Below are positions 25,845-34,645 of a DNA stretch of 64,000 nucleotides, piece by piece. The DNA comes from Nocardia terpenica (GTDB lineage: Bacteria; Actinomycetota; Actinomycetes; Mycobacteriales; Mycobacteriaceae), in NCBI RefSeq assembly GCF_013186535.1, contig NZ_JABMCZ010000002.1, forward strand, positions 124,001-188,000, in the 5' to 3' direction. The position numbers and the translations under genes were made by a program. Positions within the stretch are counted from its first letter, which is position 1. Each line of letters begins with the position of its first letter. The notes under the pieces are model-generated. The model had not been told where the DNA came from. It saw only the letters and a program-made list of their open reading frames with translations, and did not search any database.

Positions 25845-28079
25845 ATGCGGGAGGAGGACCCGGCGCCGCAGCCGTCGCCTGTCTGGGCGACCCGCCGCAC
25901 CGCCTCCAATCCTCCGCTCGCGGCCGACCCCGACACCGCGCCCGCGCCGGGCGATCCCGGATCCGGCCCCACCACCCGTTCGCGGCCGAGCGTGCGCCGC
26001 CTCGGCGCGGGGCTGGTCTCCCTCCCCCGGATCTCGCCGGTCGATCCGGCCGCCGCGGTGCTGGCCGATCCCGAGGTGCCGGAGAACAAGCGGTTCTGCT
26101 GGAAGTGCCAGCACCCGGTCGGCCGCGCGGGGGCGGACGGGCCGGGGGCCATCTCGGGCGCCTGCGGGCACTGCGGCGCCTCGTTCAACTTCTCGCCCCT
26201 GCTGCACCCCGGCGATCTGGTCGCCGGGCAGTACGAGGTGCGCGGCTGTCTCGCCTACGGCGGCATGGGCTGGATCTATCTGGCCCGCGACCGCAATGTC
26301 AGCGATCGCTGGGTGGTGCTGAAGGGCCTGCAGAATCCGCTCGACTTCGAGGCGCACGTGGTGGCGCTGGCCGAACGGCAGTTCCTGTCCGAGATGGCGC
26401 ATCCGGGGATCGTGAAGATCTTCAACTTCGTCAAACACAAGTCCGCGGGCGTGCAGGTCGGCTACATCGTGATGGAGTACGTCGACGGGCGGTCGCTGAA
26501 GACCACGCTCGACGAGCTGGCGCCCGCGCGATTACCGGTCGCCGAGGCCATCACCTACGTCATGGAAGTGCTTCCGGCACTGGACTATCTGCACTCGTTC
26601 GGCCTGGCCTACAACGACCTCAAGCCGGACAACATCATGGTGGGCGAGGACGAGATCAAGCTCATCGACCTGGGCGCGGTGGCGGCCCGCAACTCCGGCG
26701 GAAATCTCTACGGCACACCGGGATACCAGGCGCCCGAGTTCACCGCGACCGGACCCACGGTGGCCTCCGACATCTACACCGTCGGCCGGACGCTGGCCGC
26801 GCTGACCCTGGACATGCCCACCGACGAGGCCGGGCACAAGTGCCCCGGTCTGCCCGCGCCCGAGGCGAATTCGGTGCTGCGCCGGTACCCGTCCTACGCG
26901 CGGCTGCTCGCCCGGGCCACCGATCCCGATGCCGCCGAGCGGTTTCCGTCCGCCTACGCGATGTATCGCCAGCTGGGGGGCGTGCTGCGGATCGTGCTCG
27001 CCGAGGACACCGGCGCGGAACATCCGCAGGTGTCGGTCGTATTCGGCGCTCCCCGAGGCGAATTCGGCATCGATACCCTCATCCGGCAGACCGACGGCCT
27101 CGTCGACGGCGTCCACCGCACGCCCGCGCTCGACGCGGCGAGCGTCGTCGCCGCCCTGCCGGTCCCGCTGATCGACAGCGAAGACCCCGCCGCCGAATTG
27201 CTCGCGCCGCTGCTGCACGGCGACCCGCATCGCGCCCTGGACGCGCTCGACCAGATGCGGTCCGGCACCATCGGCACCCCCGAGAACTTCGAGCCGGAGG
27301 GCTCCCTCGCCGCCGCCCGAGCCCACCTGGACCTGCGCCGCCCCGAACAGGCCCGAGCAGACCTGGAACGCCTGCTCCCCGACCACGCCGCCGACTGGCG
27401 CATCGAGTGGTACCTCGGCATCGCCGACCTGATCGACGGCCACTACGACCGGGCCTACGACCGCTTCGCCCGCGTCCACGCCAAGGTGCCCGGGGAGCTG
27501 GCCCCCCAGCTGGCGCTGGGCGGATCGGCGGAACTGGTCCTGCAATCGCTCGGTGCGACCGGGGATTCGGAGCATTGGTGCCGGGTGGCGGCCGAGCACT
27601 ACCGAACGGTCTGGCGGACCGATCGGACGGTGGCCAGCGCGGCGTTCGGTGTGGTGCGGCGGCTGGCGGCCGACGGGGATGTCCACGCGGCGGTGGCGGT
27701 GCTGGAGCAGGTTCCGGCCACCTCGCGGCATCACAATGTGGCGCAGCTGACCGGGTGTCTGCTGCTGGTGTCGCGGCCACCGGCGGCGATCTCGCGGGCC
27801 GATCTCGAGGCGGCCGCGGCCCGGCTGCAGACGCTGCCCGACGAACCGCGGCAGCCGCAGCTGCGGGCGCTGGTGCTGGGCGCGGCGCTGGCGTGGTGCC
27901 GCGGCGGCGGGCAGCCCCCGGCGGAGGCGACCATCCTCGACGTCCCCTTCACCGAGACCGGGCTGCGCGAGGGCCTGGAGTGGGTGCTCCGCTCGATCGC
28001 TCGCACCACCCCCCGGCGGCTGCAACGCTATGCGCTCGTCGATCTCGCGAACGCGATCCGGCCCCGATCCCTGTGGTAG
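25845..28079 (+). CDS. pknG: Serine/threonine protein kinase PknG
   Basis: 744 residues, close to mycobacterial PknG (~750). It is a soluble kinase that controls glutamate/2-oxoglutarate metabolism through GarA in relatives. Order: a disordered N-terminus; a rubredoxin-like zinc module with C85-x2-C88 and C107-x2-C110; a kinase domain with glycine loop 'CLAYGGMGWIYLA', 'VVLKGL' and the PknG-type catalytic loop 'YNDLKPDN' (D258; no HRD) and 'LIDLG'; then a TPR-like C-terminal half. The ATG at 25845 has GGAGAGG eight bases upstream and is preferred to a TTG nine codons earlier. The glnH/glnX partners found beside mycobacterial pknG are absent here. Confidence 0.95.
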   Translation: MREEDPAPQPSPVWATRRTASNPPLAADPDTAPAPGDPGSGPTTRSRPSVRRLGAGLVSLPRISPVDPAAAVLADPEVPENKRFCWKCQHPVGRAGADGPGAISGACGHCGASFNFSPLLHPGDLVAGQYEVRGCLAYGGMGWIYLARDRNVSDRWVVLKGLQNPLDFEAHVVALAERQFLSEMAHPGIVKIFNFVKHKSAGVQVGYIVMEYVDGRSLKTTLDELAPARLPVAEAITYVMEVLPALDYLHSFGLAYNDLKPDNIMVGEDEIKLIDLGAVAARNSGGNLYGTPGYQAPEFTATGPTVASDIYTVGRTLAALTLDMPTDEAGHKCPGLPAPEANSVLRRYPSYARLLARATDPDAAERFPSAYAMYRQLGGVLRIVLAEDTGAEHPQVSVVFGAPRGEFGIDTLIRQTDGLVDGVHRTPALDAASVVAALPVPLIDSEDPAAELLAPLLHGDPHRALDALDQMRSGTIGTPENFEPEGSLAAARAHLDLRRPEQARADLERLLPDHAADWRIEWYLGIADLIDGHYDRAYDRFARVHAKVPGELAPQLALGGSAELVLQSLGATGDSEHWCRVAAEHYRTVWRTDRTVASAAFGVVRRLAADGDVHAAVAVLEQVPATSRHHNVAQLTGCLLLVSRPPAAISRADLEAAAARLQTLPDEPRQPQLRALVLGAALAWCRGGGQPPAEATILDVPFTETGLREGLEWVLRSIARTTPRRLQRYALVDLANAIRPRSLW

Positions 28080-28107
28080 CCGCCCGCGCCTGCGAGAATC
28101 ATCGGTC

Positions 28108-28553
28108 GTGCGGGTATTGGTGCAGCGGGTGAGTTCGGCGCGGGTGATCGTCGGAGACGAGGTGGTGGGGCGGATCGATCCGGCCGCCGCCGGGGCGCCG
28201 CACGGACTGCTCGCGCTCGTGGGAGTCACCCGCACCGACACCGAGGCGACGGCGAAGACTCTGGCGGACAAGCTGTTCCGGCTCCGGATACTCGACGGCG
28301 AACGCTCGCCGCCGACCTGAACGCCCCCATCCTGGTCGTCAGCCAGTTCACCCTCTACGCCGACACCGCCAAGGGCCGCCGCCCGTCCTGGTCGGCCGCC
28401 GCGCCCGGCCCGGTCGCCGAGCCGCTGGTCGACCGCTTCGCCGCGACCCTGCGCGAACTCGGGGCCACGGTCTCCACCGGACGCTTCGGCGCCCACATGC
28501 GCATCGAACTCGTCAACGACGGACCGGTCACCCTGCTCCTCGAAGGGCTGTGA
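28108..28553 (+). pseudogene. dtd: D-aminoacyl-tRNA deacylase (dtd), broken by a one-base deletion
   Basis: Dtd removes D-amino acids from mischarged tRNA. The first 70 codons from the GTG read 'VRVLVQRVSSARVIVGDEVVG ... LVGVTRTDTEATAKTLADKL' and run into a TGA at 28318. From about 28308 the next frame carries on with 'DLNAPILVVSQFTLYADTAKGRRPSWSAA' and 'ELVNDGPVTLLLEGL', including the conserved SQFTL and GPVT motifs. Restoring one G at CGCTCG-CCGCC near 28307 would give a full-length 149-residue Dtd. All other family landmarks are intact, so this is a very recent mutation or a sequencing error. Confidence 0.88.
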
Positions 28554-28644
28554 CTTCTCCAGGAATACGCGAATCCGCTTGCGGCGCACCGCACACGGGC
28601 TACTGTCCACCGCCGAGGGAACACCGATCGGCGAGGAGAAGGAC

Positions 28645-28866
28645 ATGACCGACCACCGCACCCCAGCGGTTCCCGGATATCAGGAGATTCTCGACTTCTT
28701 CGGCAAGTGCCCCGAGTGCGGATATCCGGCGCGGGCCGCGGCCGCCCGGCGCGGGGAGACCACCGTCCTCGCCTTCTGCGATCGGCCCTGCGGCTGGAGC
28801 GACACCGTGCCGCTCACCACCATGACCGCGCACGGCGCCCGCGGAAAGACGTTCGGCGCGCGCTGA
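28645..28866 (+). CDS. Small zinc-ribbon protein
   Basis: 73 residues from an ATG with GAGGAGAAGG upstream. Paired motifs 'CPECGYP' and 'CDRPCGW' would hold one zinc ion, giving a single zinc-ribbon fold. The rest is short and helical. No partner or reaction is evident. The gene stands alone between the broken dtd and a minus-strand DUF6585 gene. A longer in-frame start lacks a ribosome site. Confidence 0.7.
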   Translation: MTDHRTPAVPGYQEILDFFGKCPECGYPARAAAARRGETTVLAFCDRPCGWSDTVPLTTMTAHGARGKTFGAR

Positions 28867-28874
28867 TTCCGTCG

Positions 28875-29498
28875 TCAGGCGGGCGCCAGCGCGCGGAAGA
28901 TCGCGAAATTGGGGATCAGGCTGATGGGCAGCGACTCCAGCGGCTGCGACTCCCCCGCGACCCGCACGCTGAGCCACCCGCCGACCACGCCGATCTGCGA
29001 CACCCGCGACCACGGCACCGACCGATCCCCGACCCCGAGCTCCGTCGCGGTCATCCAGAAGTGCTCGAAGTCCAGCCGCTCACCGGCGGCGAGCGCGGCG
29101 CGCGCCGCGGGCAGCTGCGCCTCGGTGACGGCCCGCTCGACCGCGGGCCCCCACTGCGCCGCCCGCTCGATGCCGTGCTGCAATCGCACCGGCGCCCCGG
29201 CCGTGTCGATGAGGGTGTAATCGCACGAACACTCGTGCTGCACGCGATCTTTCGCCACCCGGACCACCCGGCGGCACAGCCTGGTGCTGTCGTAGCGGAC
29301 CACCCGCACCCGGCCGCGATGGCTCACGACGAGGCCGCGCTCGAACAGATCCAGCCGCGTGCCTCGATTGCACACCGTGTACCACACCGCATTGGGCAGC
29401 ATCGCGCGATAGGTCCCGCGATGCCGCCCGAGTCGCTCCCGATCCGCCGCCGCATCAATGGCGGCGGCCGCCGGGGACTCCTGTACGACCGTCGTCAT
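28875..29498 (-). CDS. DUF6585-type protein (PH-like domain), soluble
   Basis: 207 residues, related to the C-terminal ~190 residues of the Hsp70-like fusion at 20255-22261. Shared landmarks are 'ERLGRHRGTYRA' against 'HRLGRHEATYPH', 'LDLFERGLVVSHRGRVRVVRYDS' against 'LSLFEHGLVVAAGSRTTVFRWDT', 'VEEAQLPAA/VIEAQLPRA' style helices and the closing 'GWLSVRVAGESQPLESLPISLIPNF'. This copy has no membrane helix and no Hsp70 part. Repeated strand-turn patterns suggest a PH-like double domain. Function unknown. It converges with the zinc-ribbon gene. Confidence 0.65.
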   Translation of the reverse strand: MTTVVQESPAAAAIDAAADRERLGRHRGTYRAMLPNAVWYTVCNRGTRLDLFERGLVVSHRGRVRVVRYDSTRLCRRVVRVAKDRVQHECSCDYTLIDTAGAPVRLQHGIERAAQWGPAVERAVTEAQLPAARAALAAGERLDFEHFWMTATELGVGDRSVPWSRVSQIGVVGGWLSVRVAGESQPLESLPISLIPNFAIFRALAPA

Positions 29499-29556
29499 CC
29501 CCGAATGATGCCCACCGGCGCGCTACTTCAATCCCCCCGTTTACACAAACTATGCG

Positions 29557-30357
29557 CTATTCGGGCCGCAGCGTCAGAATCCGCGGACCGTCCTCGGTGA
29601 CCGCGACCGTGTGCTCCCAGTGCGCGGCGCGGCTGCCGTCCTCGGTCACCACCGTCCAGTCGTCGCCGAGGACCTTGGTCTGGGTGGTTCCGAGGGTGAG
29701 CATCGGCTCGATGGCCAGCACCGACCCGACCACCAGCTTGGGTCCGCGCCCGGGCGCGCCCTCGTTGGCCAGGAACGGATCCATGTGCATCTGGCGGCCG
29801 ATGGCGTGCCCGCCGTAGCCGTCGACGATTCCGTAGGCGCGGCCGTGCTCGCGCTCCGCCGCGCGGGTGCCGAGCTCGATGGCGTGCGAGACGTCGGTGA
29901 GCCGGTTGCCCGGCAGCATGGCCGCGATCCCCGCCTCCATCGAGAGCCGGGTGGCCTCGCTGAGCAGCCGGTCGGCCTCGATGATCTCGCCGACGCCGAA
30001 GGTCCACGCCGAGTCGCCGTGCCAGCCGTCCAGGATCGCGCCGCAGTCGACGGACACCAGATCGCCCTCGGCCAGGATCTCGTCCTTGGCCGGAATCCCG
30101 TGCACCACACGGTCGTTCACCGACGAACAGATCGACCCGGGGAAGCCGTGATAGCCCTTGAAGGACGGCACCGCGCCCGCGTCCCGGATGGTCTGCTCGG
30201 CGACCTCGTCCAGCTCCAGCGTCGACACGCCGGGCTTGGCGGCCGCGCGGACCGCGACCAGGGCCCGGCCCACGATCGCGCCGGCCGCGGCCATCGCCTC
30301 CAGCTCGCCGGAGGTGCGGAACGGCACCACCTTCTTCTGCTTGCGCCCGAACACCAT
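29557..30357 (-). CDS. map: Type I methionine aminopeptidase
   Basis: 266 residues. Map removes the initiator Met from new proteins and is a dinuclear metalloenzyme. Visible: 'GYHGFPGSICSSVNDRVVHGIP' with the conserved His, 'GDLVSVDCGAILDGWHGDSAWTF' supplying two Asp ligands, 'YGGHAIGRQMHMDP' with the metal His, and 'AIEPMLT' and 'WEHTVAV' with the Glu ligands. It is the last gene of the rpl-secY-adk-map unit, five bases behind adk, the standard actinobacterial order. Confidence 0.96.
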   Translation of the reverse strand: MVFGRKQKKVVPFRTSGELEAMAAAGAIVGRALVAVRAAAKPGVSTLELDEVAEQTIRDAGAVPSFKGYHGFPGSICSSVNDRVVHGIPAKDEILAEGDLVSVDCGAILDGWHGDSAWTFGVGEIIEADRLLSEATRLSMEAGIAAMLPGNRLTDVSHAIELGTRAAEREHGRAYGIVDGYGGHAIGRQMHMDPFLANEGAPGRGPKLVVGSVLAIEPMLTLGTTQTKVLGDDWTVVTEDGSRAAHWEHTVAVTEDGPRILTLRPE

Positions 30358-30362
30358 TCGCG

Positions 30363-30908
30363 TCAGCGACCCAGGGCGCGCAGGATGCGCTCGTTCACTT
30401 CGTCGACCTCGCCGACGCCGTCCACCGCGACGACCGTGCCGTCGTAGTGGTCGAGCAGCGGCTCGGTCTCCTCGCGGTAGACCCGCAGCCGGTTACGGAT
30501 GACGCCCTCGTTGTCGTCGGCGCGGCCGCGGCCGAGCATGCGCGCCACCACGACGTCCTCCGGCACCACGATGCTCACCACGGCGTCCAGCTCCCGGCTG
30601 GACTCCTTGAGCATCTTCTCCAGCGCCTCGGCCTGATCGACCGTGCGCGGGTACCCGTCCAGGACGAACCCGTTGGCGGCGTCCGGCTCCGCGATGCGGG
30701 ACTCCACCATGCGGTTGGTCACGTCGCTGGGCACCAGATTGCCGGCGTCCAGGTACTTCTGCGCCTCACGGCCCAGCGGGGTCTGCTGGTCGATGTTCGC
30801 ACGGAAGAGGTTGCCCGTGGAGATGTGCGGAACACCCAGCTTGTCCGACAGCAGTTCGGCCTGCGTGCCCTTACCGGCACCCGGCGGTCCGAGCAGTACG
30901 AGTCTCAC
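30363..30908 (-). CDS. adk: Adenylate kinase
   Basis: 181 residues, the short form without a zinc LID. It interconverts ATP, AMP and ADP. It starts 'RLVLLGPPGAGKGTQ' (P-loop), then 'HISTGNLFRANI' and 'GFVLDGYPRTVDQ' for AMP binding, and a short lid 'GRGRADDNEGVIRNRL'. The GTG start overlaps the secY stop codon by four bases (GTGA), so translation is coupled to secY. Gene order secY-adk-map is conserved in actinobacteria. Confidence 0.97.
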   Translation of the reverse strand: MRLVLLGPPGAGKGTQAELLSDKLGVPHISTGNLFRANIDQQTPLGREAQKYLDAGNLVPSDVTNRMVESRIAEPDAANGFVLDGYPRTVDQAEALEKMLKESSRELDAVVSIVVPEDVVVARMLGRGRADDNEGVIRNRLRVYREETEPLLDHYDGTVVAVDGVGEVDEVNERILRALGR

Positions 30909-32227
30909 TTGAGGAACCCTTCGTAATTTCTGTTCATCAGTTGGCTCTCGATCTGTTTGACCGTATCGAGGCCGACACTCACGACGATCAGCACCGAGGT
31001 GCCACCGAACGGCAGGAAGTTCGAACCGCCCCCGCCACCGATGTGCAGCAGCAGGTTCGGCAGCACGGCCACCGCACCGAGGTAGATGGAACCGGGGAGG
31101 GTGATTCGGCTCAGGACGAACTGCAGGTAGTCGGCGGTCGGCTTACCGGGACGATACCCGGGAATGAAACCACCGAACTTCTTCATCTCCTCGGCGCGCT
31201 CCTCCGGGTTGAAGGTGATCGCGACGTAGAAGTAGGTGAAGAACACGATCAACGCGAAGTAGATCGCCATATACGCCGGGTTACCCGGGTTCACCAGGTA
31301 TTTCTGAATGATCTCCTGCCACCAGCTGCCCTTGCCGCCGGAGGTGTTGCGGGTCAGCTGGGCGACCAGGTTCGGCAGGTACAGCAGCGAGGACGCGAAG
31401 ATGACCGGGATCACACCGGCCTGGTTGACCTTCAGCGGCAGATAGGTCGACGAGCCGCCGTACATCTTGCGGCCGACGACACGTTTCGCGTACTGCACCG
31501 GAATCCGGCGCTGGCCCTGCTCGACGAAGATCACGCCGACGATGACCACCAGGGCCGCGAAACAGATGAGCCCGAAGATCAATCCGCCCTTGGTGTCCAG
31601 GATCTGCTTGCCCTGGCTGGGAAGTCGCGCGGCGATACCGGCAAAGATCAACAGCGACATGCCGTTTCCGATGCCGCGCTCGGTGATCTGCTCGCCGAAC
31701 CACATGACCAGCGCCGCGCCGGCGGTCATCACCAGCACGATGATGATCATGCCGAAGATGCTCTGGTCCGCGAGGATCTCCTGCGGGCAGCCCTGCAGCA
31801 GCTGCTTGCGCGCGGCGAGCGCCACCAGGCCGGTGGCCTGCAGAATCGCCAGCGCGATCGCGAGATACCGGGTGTACTGCGTCATCTTGGTCTGGCCGGA
31901 CTGGCCTTCCTTGCGCAGCTCCTCGAACCGCGGGATGACGACCGTGAGCAACTGGATGATGATGCTCGCCGTGATGTAGGGCATGATGCCGATCGCGAAC
32001 ACCGACAGCTGCAGCAGCGCGCCACCGGAGAACAGGTTGATCAGCTGGTAGATACCACCCGATTCACCACCGGAGACGATGTCGATGCACTTCTTGACCG
32101 CCTTGTAGTCCACACCGGGAGACGGAACGGTGGCACCGATGCGGTAGAGCGCGATCAGGCCCAGCGTGAAGAGAATCTTCCGCCGTAAGTCCGGTGTGCG
32201 GAAAGCCGACGCGAAGGCGGAAAGCAC
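30905..32227 (-). CDS. secY: Preprotein translocase subunit SecY
   Basis: 440 residues with ten predicted transmembrane helices. SecY forms the protein-conducting channel of the Sec pathway in the cytoplasmic membrane. Visible: 'DLRRKILFTLGLIALYRIGATVPSPGVD', the plug region 'FSGGALLQLSVFAIGIMPYITASIIIQLL', and the cytosolic loops 'FVEQGQRRIPVQYAKRVVGR' and 'FGGFIPGYRPGKPTADYL' that contact SecA and the ribosome. The GTG start has AGGAGGA upstream. A 156-bp gap with a hairpin separates it from rplO, so it may have its own promoter. Confidence 0.97.
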   Translation of the reverse strand: MLSAFASAFRTPDLRRKILFTLGLIALYRIGATVPSPGVDYKAVKKCIDIVSGGESGGIYQLINLFSGGALLQLSVFAIGIMPYITASIIIQLLTVVIPRFEELRKEGQSGQTKMTQYTRYLAIALAILQATGLVALAARKQLLQGCPQEILADQSIFGMIIIVLVMTAGAALVMWFGEQITERGIGNGMSLLIFAGIAARLPSQGKQILDTKGGLIFGLICFAALVVIVGVIFVEQGQRRIPVQYAKRVVGRKMYGGSSTYLPLKVNQAGVIPVIFASSLLYLPNLVAQLTRNTSGGKGSWWQEIIQKYLVNPGNPAYMAIYFALIVFFTYFYVAITFNPEERAEEMKKFGGFIPGYRPGKPTADYLQFVLSRITLPGSIYLGAVAVLPNLLLHIGGGGGSNFLPFGGTSVLIVVSVGLDTVKQIESQLMNRNYEGFLK

Positions 32228-32333
32228 AGATCCTCCTGGCTCATGACATGGGTGCGGGCTGTCTCCGTCGCCGGCATTCGCCGCGGAGACGGCGCAGGCG
32301 AGTCGTGGCAGACAACTTGAACTTTAACAGCGA

Positions 32334-32361
32334 CGCCGGACGAGCTCTCACCCGTCCGGCG
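32334..32361 (-). terminator. Hairpin between rplO and secY
   Basis: A perfect 9-bp inverted repeat (CGCCGGACG / CGTCCGGCG, ten-base loop) lies just after the rplO stop and is followed on the minus strand by TCGCTGTTAAAG rather than a clean T-run. It could attenuate readthrough from the ribosomal genes into secY. The remaining bases up to secY hold only its ribosome site and no recognisable promoter. Confidence 0.45.
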
Positions 32362-32383
32362 CCCGATGTCAGATCAACTGCCG

Positions 32384-32827
32384 TCAGCCCAGCTCGGTGG
32401 CGGTGCCACCGGCGGCGGTGATCTTCTCCTTGGCGGAGCCGGAGAACTTGTCGGCGCTAACCTGAACGGCCACACCGATTTCGCCCTCGCCGAGCACCTT
32501 CACCAGCTCGTTCTTGCGCACCGCGCCGACCGCGACCAGCTCGGCCTTGCCGACCGTGCCGCCCTGCGGGAACAGCCGGGCGATGTCGCCGACGTTCACG
32601 ACCTGGTACTCGACCCGGAAGGGGCTCTTGAAGCCGCGCAGCTTGGGAAGCCGCATCTGCAGCGGCATCTGGCCACCCTCGAAGCGGGCCGGGACATTCT
32701 TGCGAGCCTTCGTACCCTTGGTACCGCGGCCCGCCGTCTTGCCCTTGGAGCCCTCACCGCGACCCACGCGGGTCTTCTCGGTCTTGGAGCCAGGGGCGGG
32801 ACGCAGGTGATGCAACTTGATGGTCAT
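32384..32827 (-). CDS. rplO: 50S ribosomal protein L15
   Basis: 147 residues. It starts 'IKLHHLRPAPGSKTEKTRVGRGEGSKGKTAGRGTKG', the glycine- and base-rich L15 tail that threads into 23S rRNA, then the globular part with 'GGQMPLQMRLPKLRGF'. The start overlaps the rpmD stop codon by four bases, and it ends the ribosomal part of the spc operon as in mycobacteria. Confidence 0.97.
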   Translation of the reverse strand: MTIKLHHLRPAPGSKTEKTRVGRGEGSKGKTAGRGTKGTKARKNVPARFEGGQMPLQMRLPKLRGFKSPFRVEYQVVNVGDIARLFPQGGTVGKAELVAVGAVRKNELVKVLGEGEIGVAVQVSADKFSGSAKEKITAAGGTATELG

Positions 32828-33009
32828 GCGTTGACCTCCTCAACGGTAACGAGGTGGCGCACGACGTTGATCAGCCCGCGGTTCTGGGGGTTGTCCTCGC
32901 GCGTCACGGTCTGGCGGATTCCGCGCAGGCCGAGGGTGCGAAGCGACTCCCGCTGATTCTTCTTGGCGCCGATCGTGGACTTGATCTGAGTCACCTTCAG
33001 CTGTGCCAT
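32824..33009 (-). CDS. rpmD: 50S ribosomal protein L30
   Basis: 61 residues, 'AQLKVTQIKSTIGAKKNQRESLRTLGLR' and 'VVRHLVTVEEV', the full L30 fold. The ATG is one base downstream of the rpsE stop, so the two are coupled. Longer upstream readings belong to the rpsE frame shadow and are rejected. Confidence 0.96.
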   Translation of the reverse strand: MAQLKVTQIKSTIGAKKNQRESLRTLGLRGIRQTVTREDNPQNRGLINVVRHLVTVEEVNA

Positions 33010-33010
33010 G

Positions 33011-33643
33011 TCAGACTCCCTGTCCGGCACGTGCACGCAGCATGCCCGCCGGGGCAACGTCCTCGATCGGCAGACCGCGGCGAGCGGCCACCTCCTCCGG
33101 ACGCTGCAGCATCTTGAGGGCCGCAACCGTCGCGTGCACGACGTTGATCGCGTTGTCGCTACCGAGCGACTTGGCCAGGATGTCGTGGATGCCCGCGCAC
33201 TCCAGCACGGCGCGCGCGGCGCCACCGGCGATCACACCGGTACCCGGGGAGGCCGGGCGCAGCATGACCACACCGGCCGCCGCCTCGCCCTGCACCGGGT
33301 GGGTGATGGTGCTGCCGATCATCGGGACGCGGAAGAAGCCCTTGCGCGCCTCCTCGACACCCTTCTGGATGGCCGCGGGAACTTCCTTGGCCTTGCCGTA
33401 ACCGACGCCGACCAGGCCGTTGCCGTCGCCCACGATCACCAGGGCGGTGAAGCTGAAGCGCCGACCACCCTTGACGACCTTGGACACGCGGTTGATGGCG
33501 ACGACCCGCTCGAGCTGGTTCTTCTCGGCCTGGCTCTGCTCGCGACGATCGTCGCGGCGACCGCGACGCTCCCCGCGACCGCCGTCGTTGCTTCCGTTCT
33601 GTCCGGCGGGTCCGTTTCCGCCGTGGCGCTGACGTCCCGGCAT
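33011..33643 (-). CDS. rpsE: 30S ribosomal protein S5
   Basis: 210 residues. A disordered basic N-terminal extension of about 40 residues (Gly/Arg/Asp-rich), as in other actinobacteria, precedes the double-stranded RNA-binding S5 domain: 'LERVVAINRVSKVVKGGRRFSFTALVIVGD', then the ribosomal S5 C-terminal domain with 'MIGSTITHPVQG' and 'GGAARAVLECAGI'. S5 shapes decoding accuracy in the small subunit. Gene order rplR-rpsE-rpmD is conserved. Confidence 0.97.
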   Translation of the reverse strand: MPGRQRHGGNGPAGQNGSNDGGRGERRGRRDDRREQSQAEKNQLERVVAINRVSKVVKGGRRFSFTALVIVGDGNGLVGVGYGKAKEVPAAIQKGVEEARKGFFRVPMIGSTITHPVQGEAAAGVVMLRPASPGTGVIAGGAARAVLECAGIHDILAKSLGSDNAINVVHATVAALKMLQRPEEVAARRGLPIEDVAPAGMLRARAGQGV

Positions 33644-33680
33644 CAGACGTTCCTTCCGTTCATACGCTTGGTGTTGGTCA

Positions 33681-34088
33681 TCAGAACTTCAACCCGCCTT
33701 CCCGAGCGGCGTCCGCCAGGGCGGCGATGCGGCCGTGGTAGTCGTGGCCACCGCGGTCGAACACCACGGCCTCCACACCGGCGGCCTTGGCGCGGGCGGC
33801 GAGCAGCTCGCCGACCTTGCGGCCCTTGGCGGTCTTGTCGCCCTCGAGGGCACGCACGTCCGCCTCGATCGAGGAGGCGGCGGCGACGGTCTTGCCGACC
33901 GAGTCGTCGACCAGCTGGGCGTGCAGGTGCCGCGCGGAGCGGAACACGACCAGGCGCGGACGCTCGGGGGTGCCGAGGACCTTCTTGCGCAGACGGAAGT
34001 GCCGGCGCGCCTTGGAAACACGACGCCGAGTCGACGCATCCTTGCCGAGCGGCTTGCGCGCGGCCTTCTGAGTTTCGGTTTGTGCCAT
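33681..34088 (-). CDS. rplR: 50S ribosomal protein L18
   Basis: 135 residues. It has a basic N-terminus, then 'RPRLVVFRSARHLHAQLVDDSVGKTVAAASS', the 5S-rRNA-binding fold, and ends 'FDRGGHDYHGRIAALADAAREGGLKF', the conserved L18 C-terminus. It sits three bases behind rplF and 37 bp before rpsE. Confidence 0.97.
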   Translation of the reverse strand: MAQTETQKAARKPLGKDASTRRRVSKARRHFRLRKKVLGTPERPRLVVFRSARHLHAQLVDDSVGKTVAAASSIEADVRALEGDKTAKGRKVGELLAARAKAAGVEAVVFDRGGHDYHGRIAALADAAREGGLKF

Positions 34089-34091
34089 GGC

Positions 34092-34631
34092 TTACTTACC
34101 CGTCTTTCCGACCTTGCGGCGAACGACCTCACCGGCGTAGCGGATGCCCTTGCCCTTGTACGGGTCGGGCTTGCGCAGGCCGTGGATCACCGCGGCGATC
34201 TGGCCGACCTTCTGCTTGTCGATGCCGGACACGGAGAACTTCGTGGGCGATTCCACCGCGAAGGTGATGCCCTCGGGAGCCTCGATCGGCACCGGGTGGC
34301 TGTAGCCCAGGGCGAACTCCAGGTTCGAGCCCTTGGCCTGCACGCGGTAACCGACGCCGAAGATCTCCATCTTCTTCTCGTAGCCCTGCGTCACACCGAT
34401 GATCATGTTGTTGACCAGGGTGCGGGTCAGGCCGTGCAGCGAGCGGTTCTGGCGCTCGTCGTTGGGACGGACCACCTCCAGCTCACCGGATTCGGCCTTG
34501 GTGACGGTGATCGGCTCGGCGACCACGTGCGACAGGGTGCCCTTGGCGCCCTTCACCGTGATGTTCTGGCCGTCGATGGTCACCTCGACGCCGGCGGGAA
34601 CCGGGACCGGCTTCTTACCGATACGCGACAT
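34092..34631 (-). CDS. rplF: 50S ribosomal protein L6
   Basis: 179 residues. 'SRIGKKPVPVPAGVEVTIDGQNITVKGAKGTL' opens the first of two L6 repeats, and 'ESPTKFSVSGIDKQKVGQIAAVIHGLRKPDPYKGKGIRYAGE' closes the second, which contacts 23S rRNA near the factor-binding site. It lies 14 bp behind rpsH. Confidence 0.97.
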   Translation of the reverse strand: MSRIGKKPVPVPAGVEVTIDGQNITVKGAKGTLSHVVAEPITVTKAESGELEVVRPNDERQNRSLHGLTRTLVNNMIIGVTQGYEKKMEIFGVGYRVQAKGSNLEFALGYSHPVPIEAPEGITFAVESPTKFSVSGIDKQKVGQIAAVIHGLRKPDPYKGKGIRYAGEVVRRKVGKTGK

Positions 34632-34645
34632 TGTTCCTACCTCCC

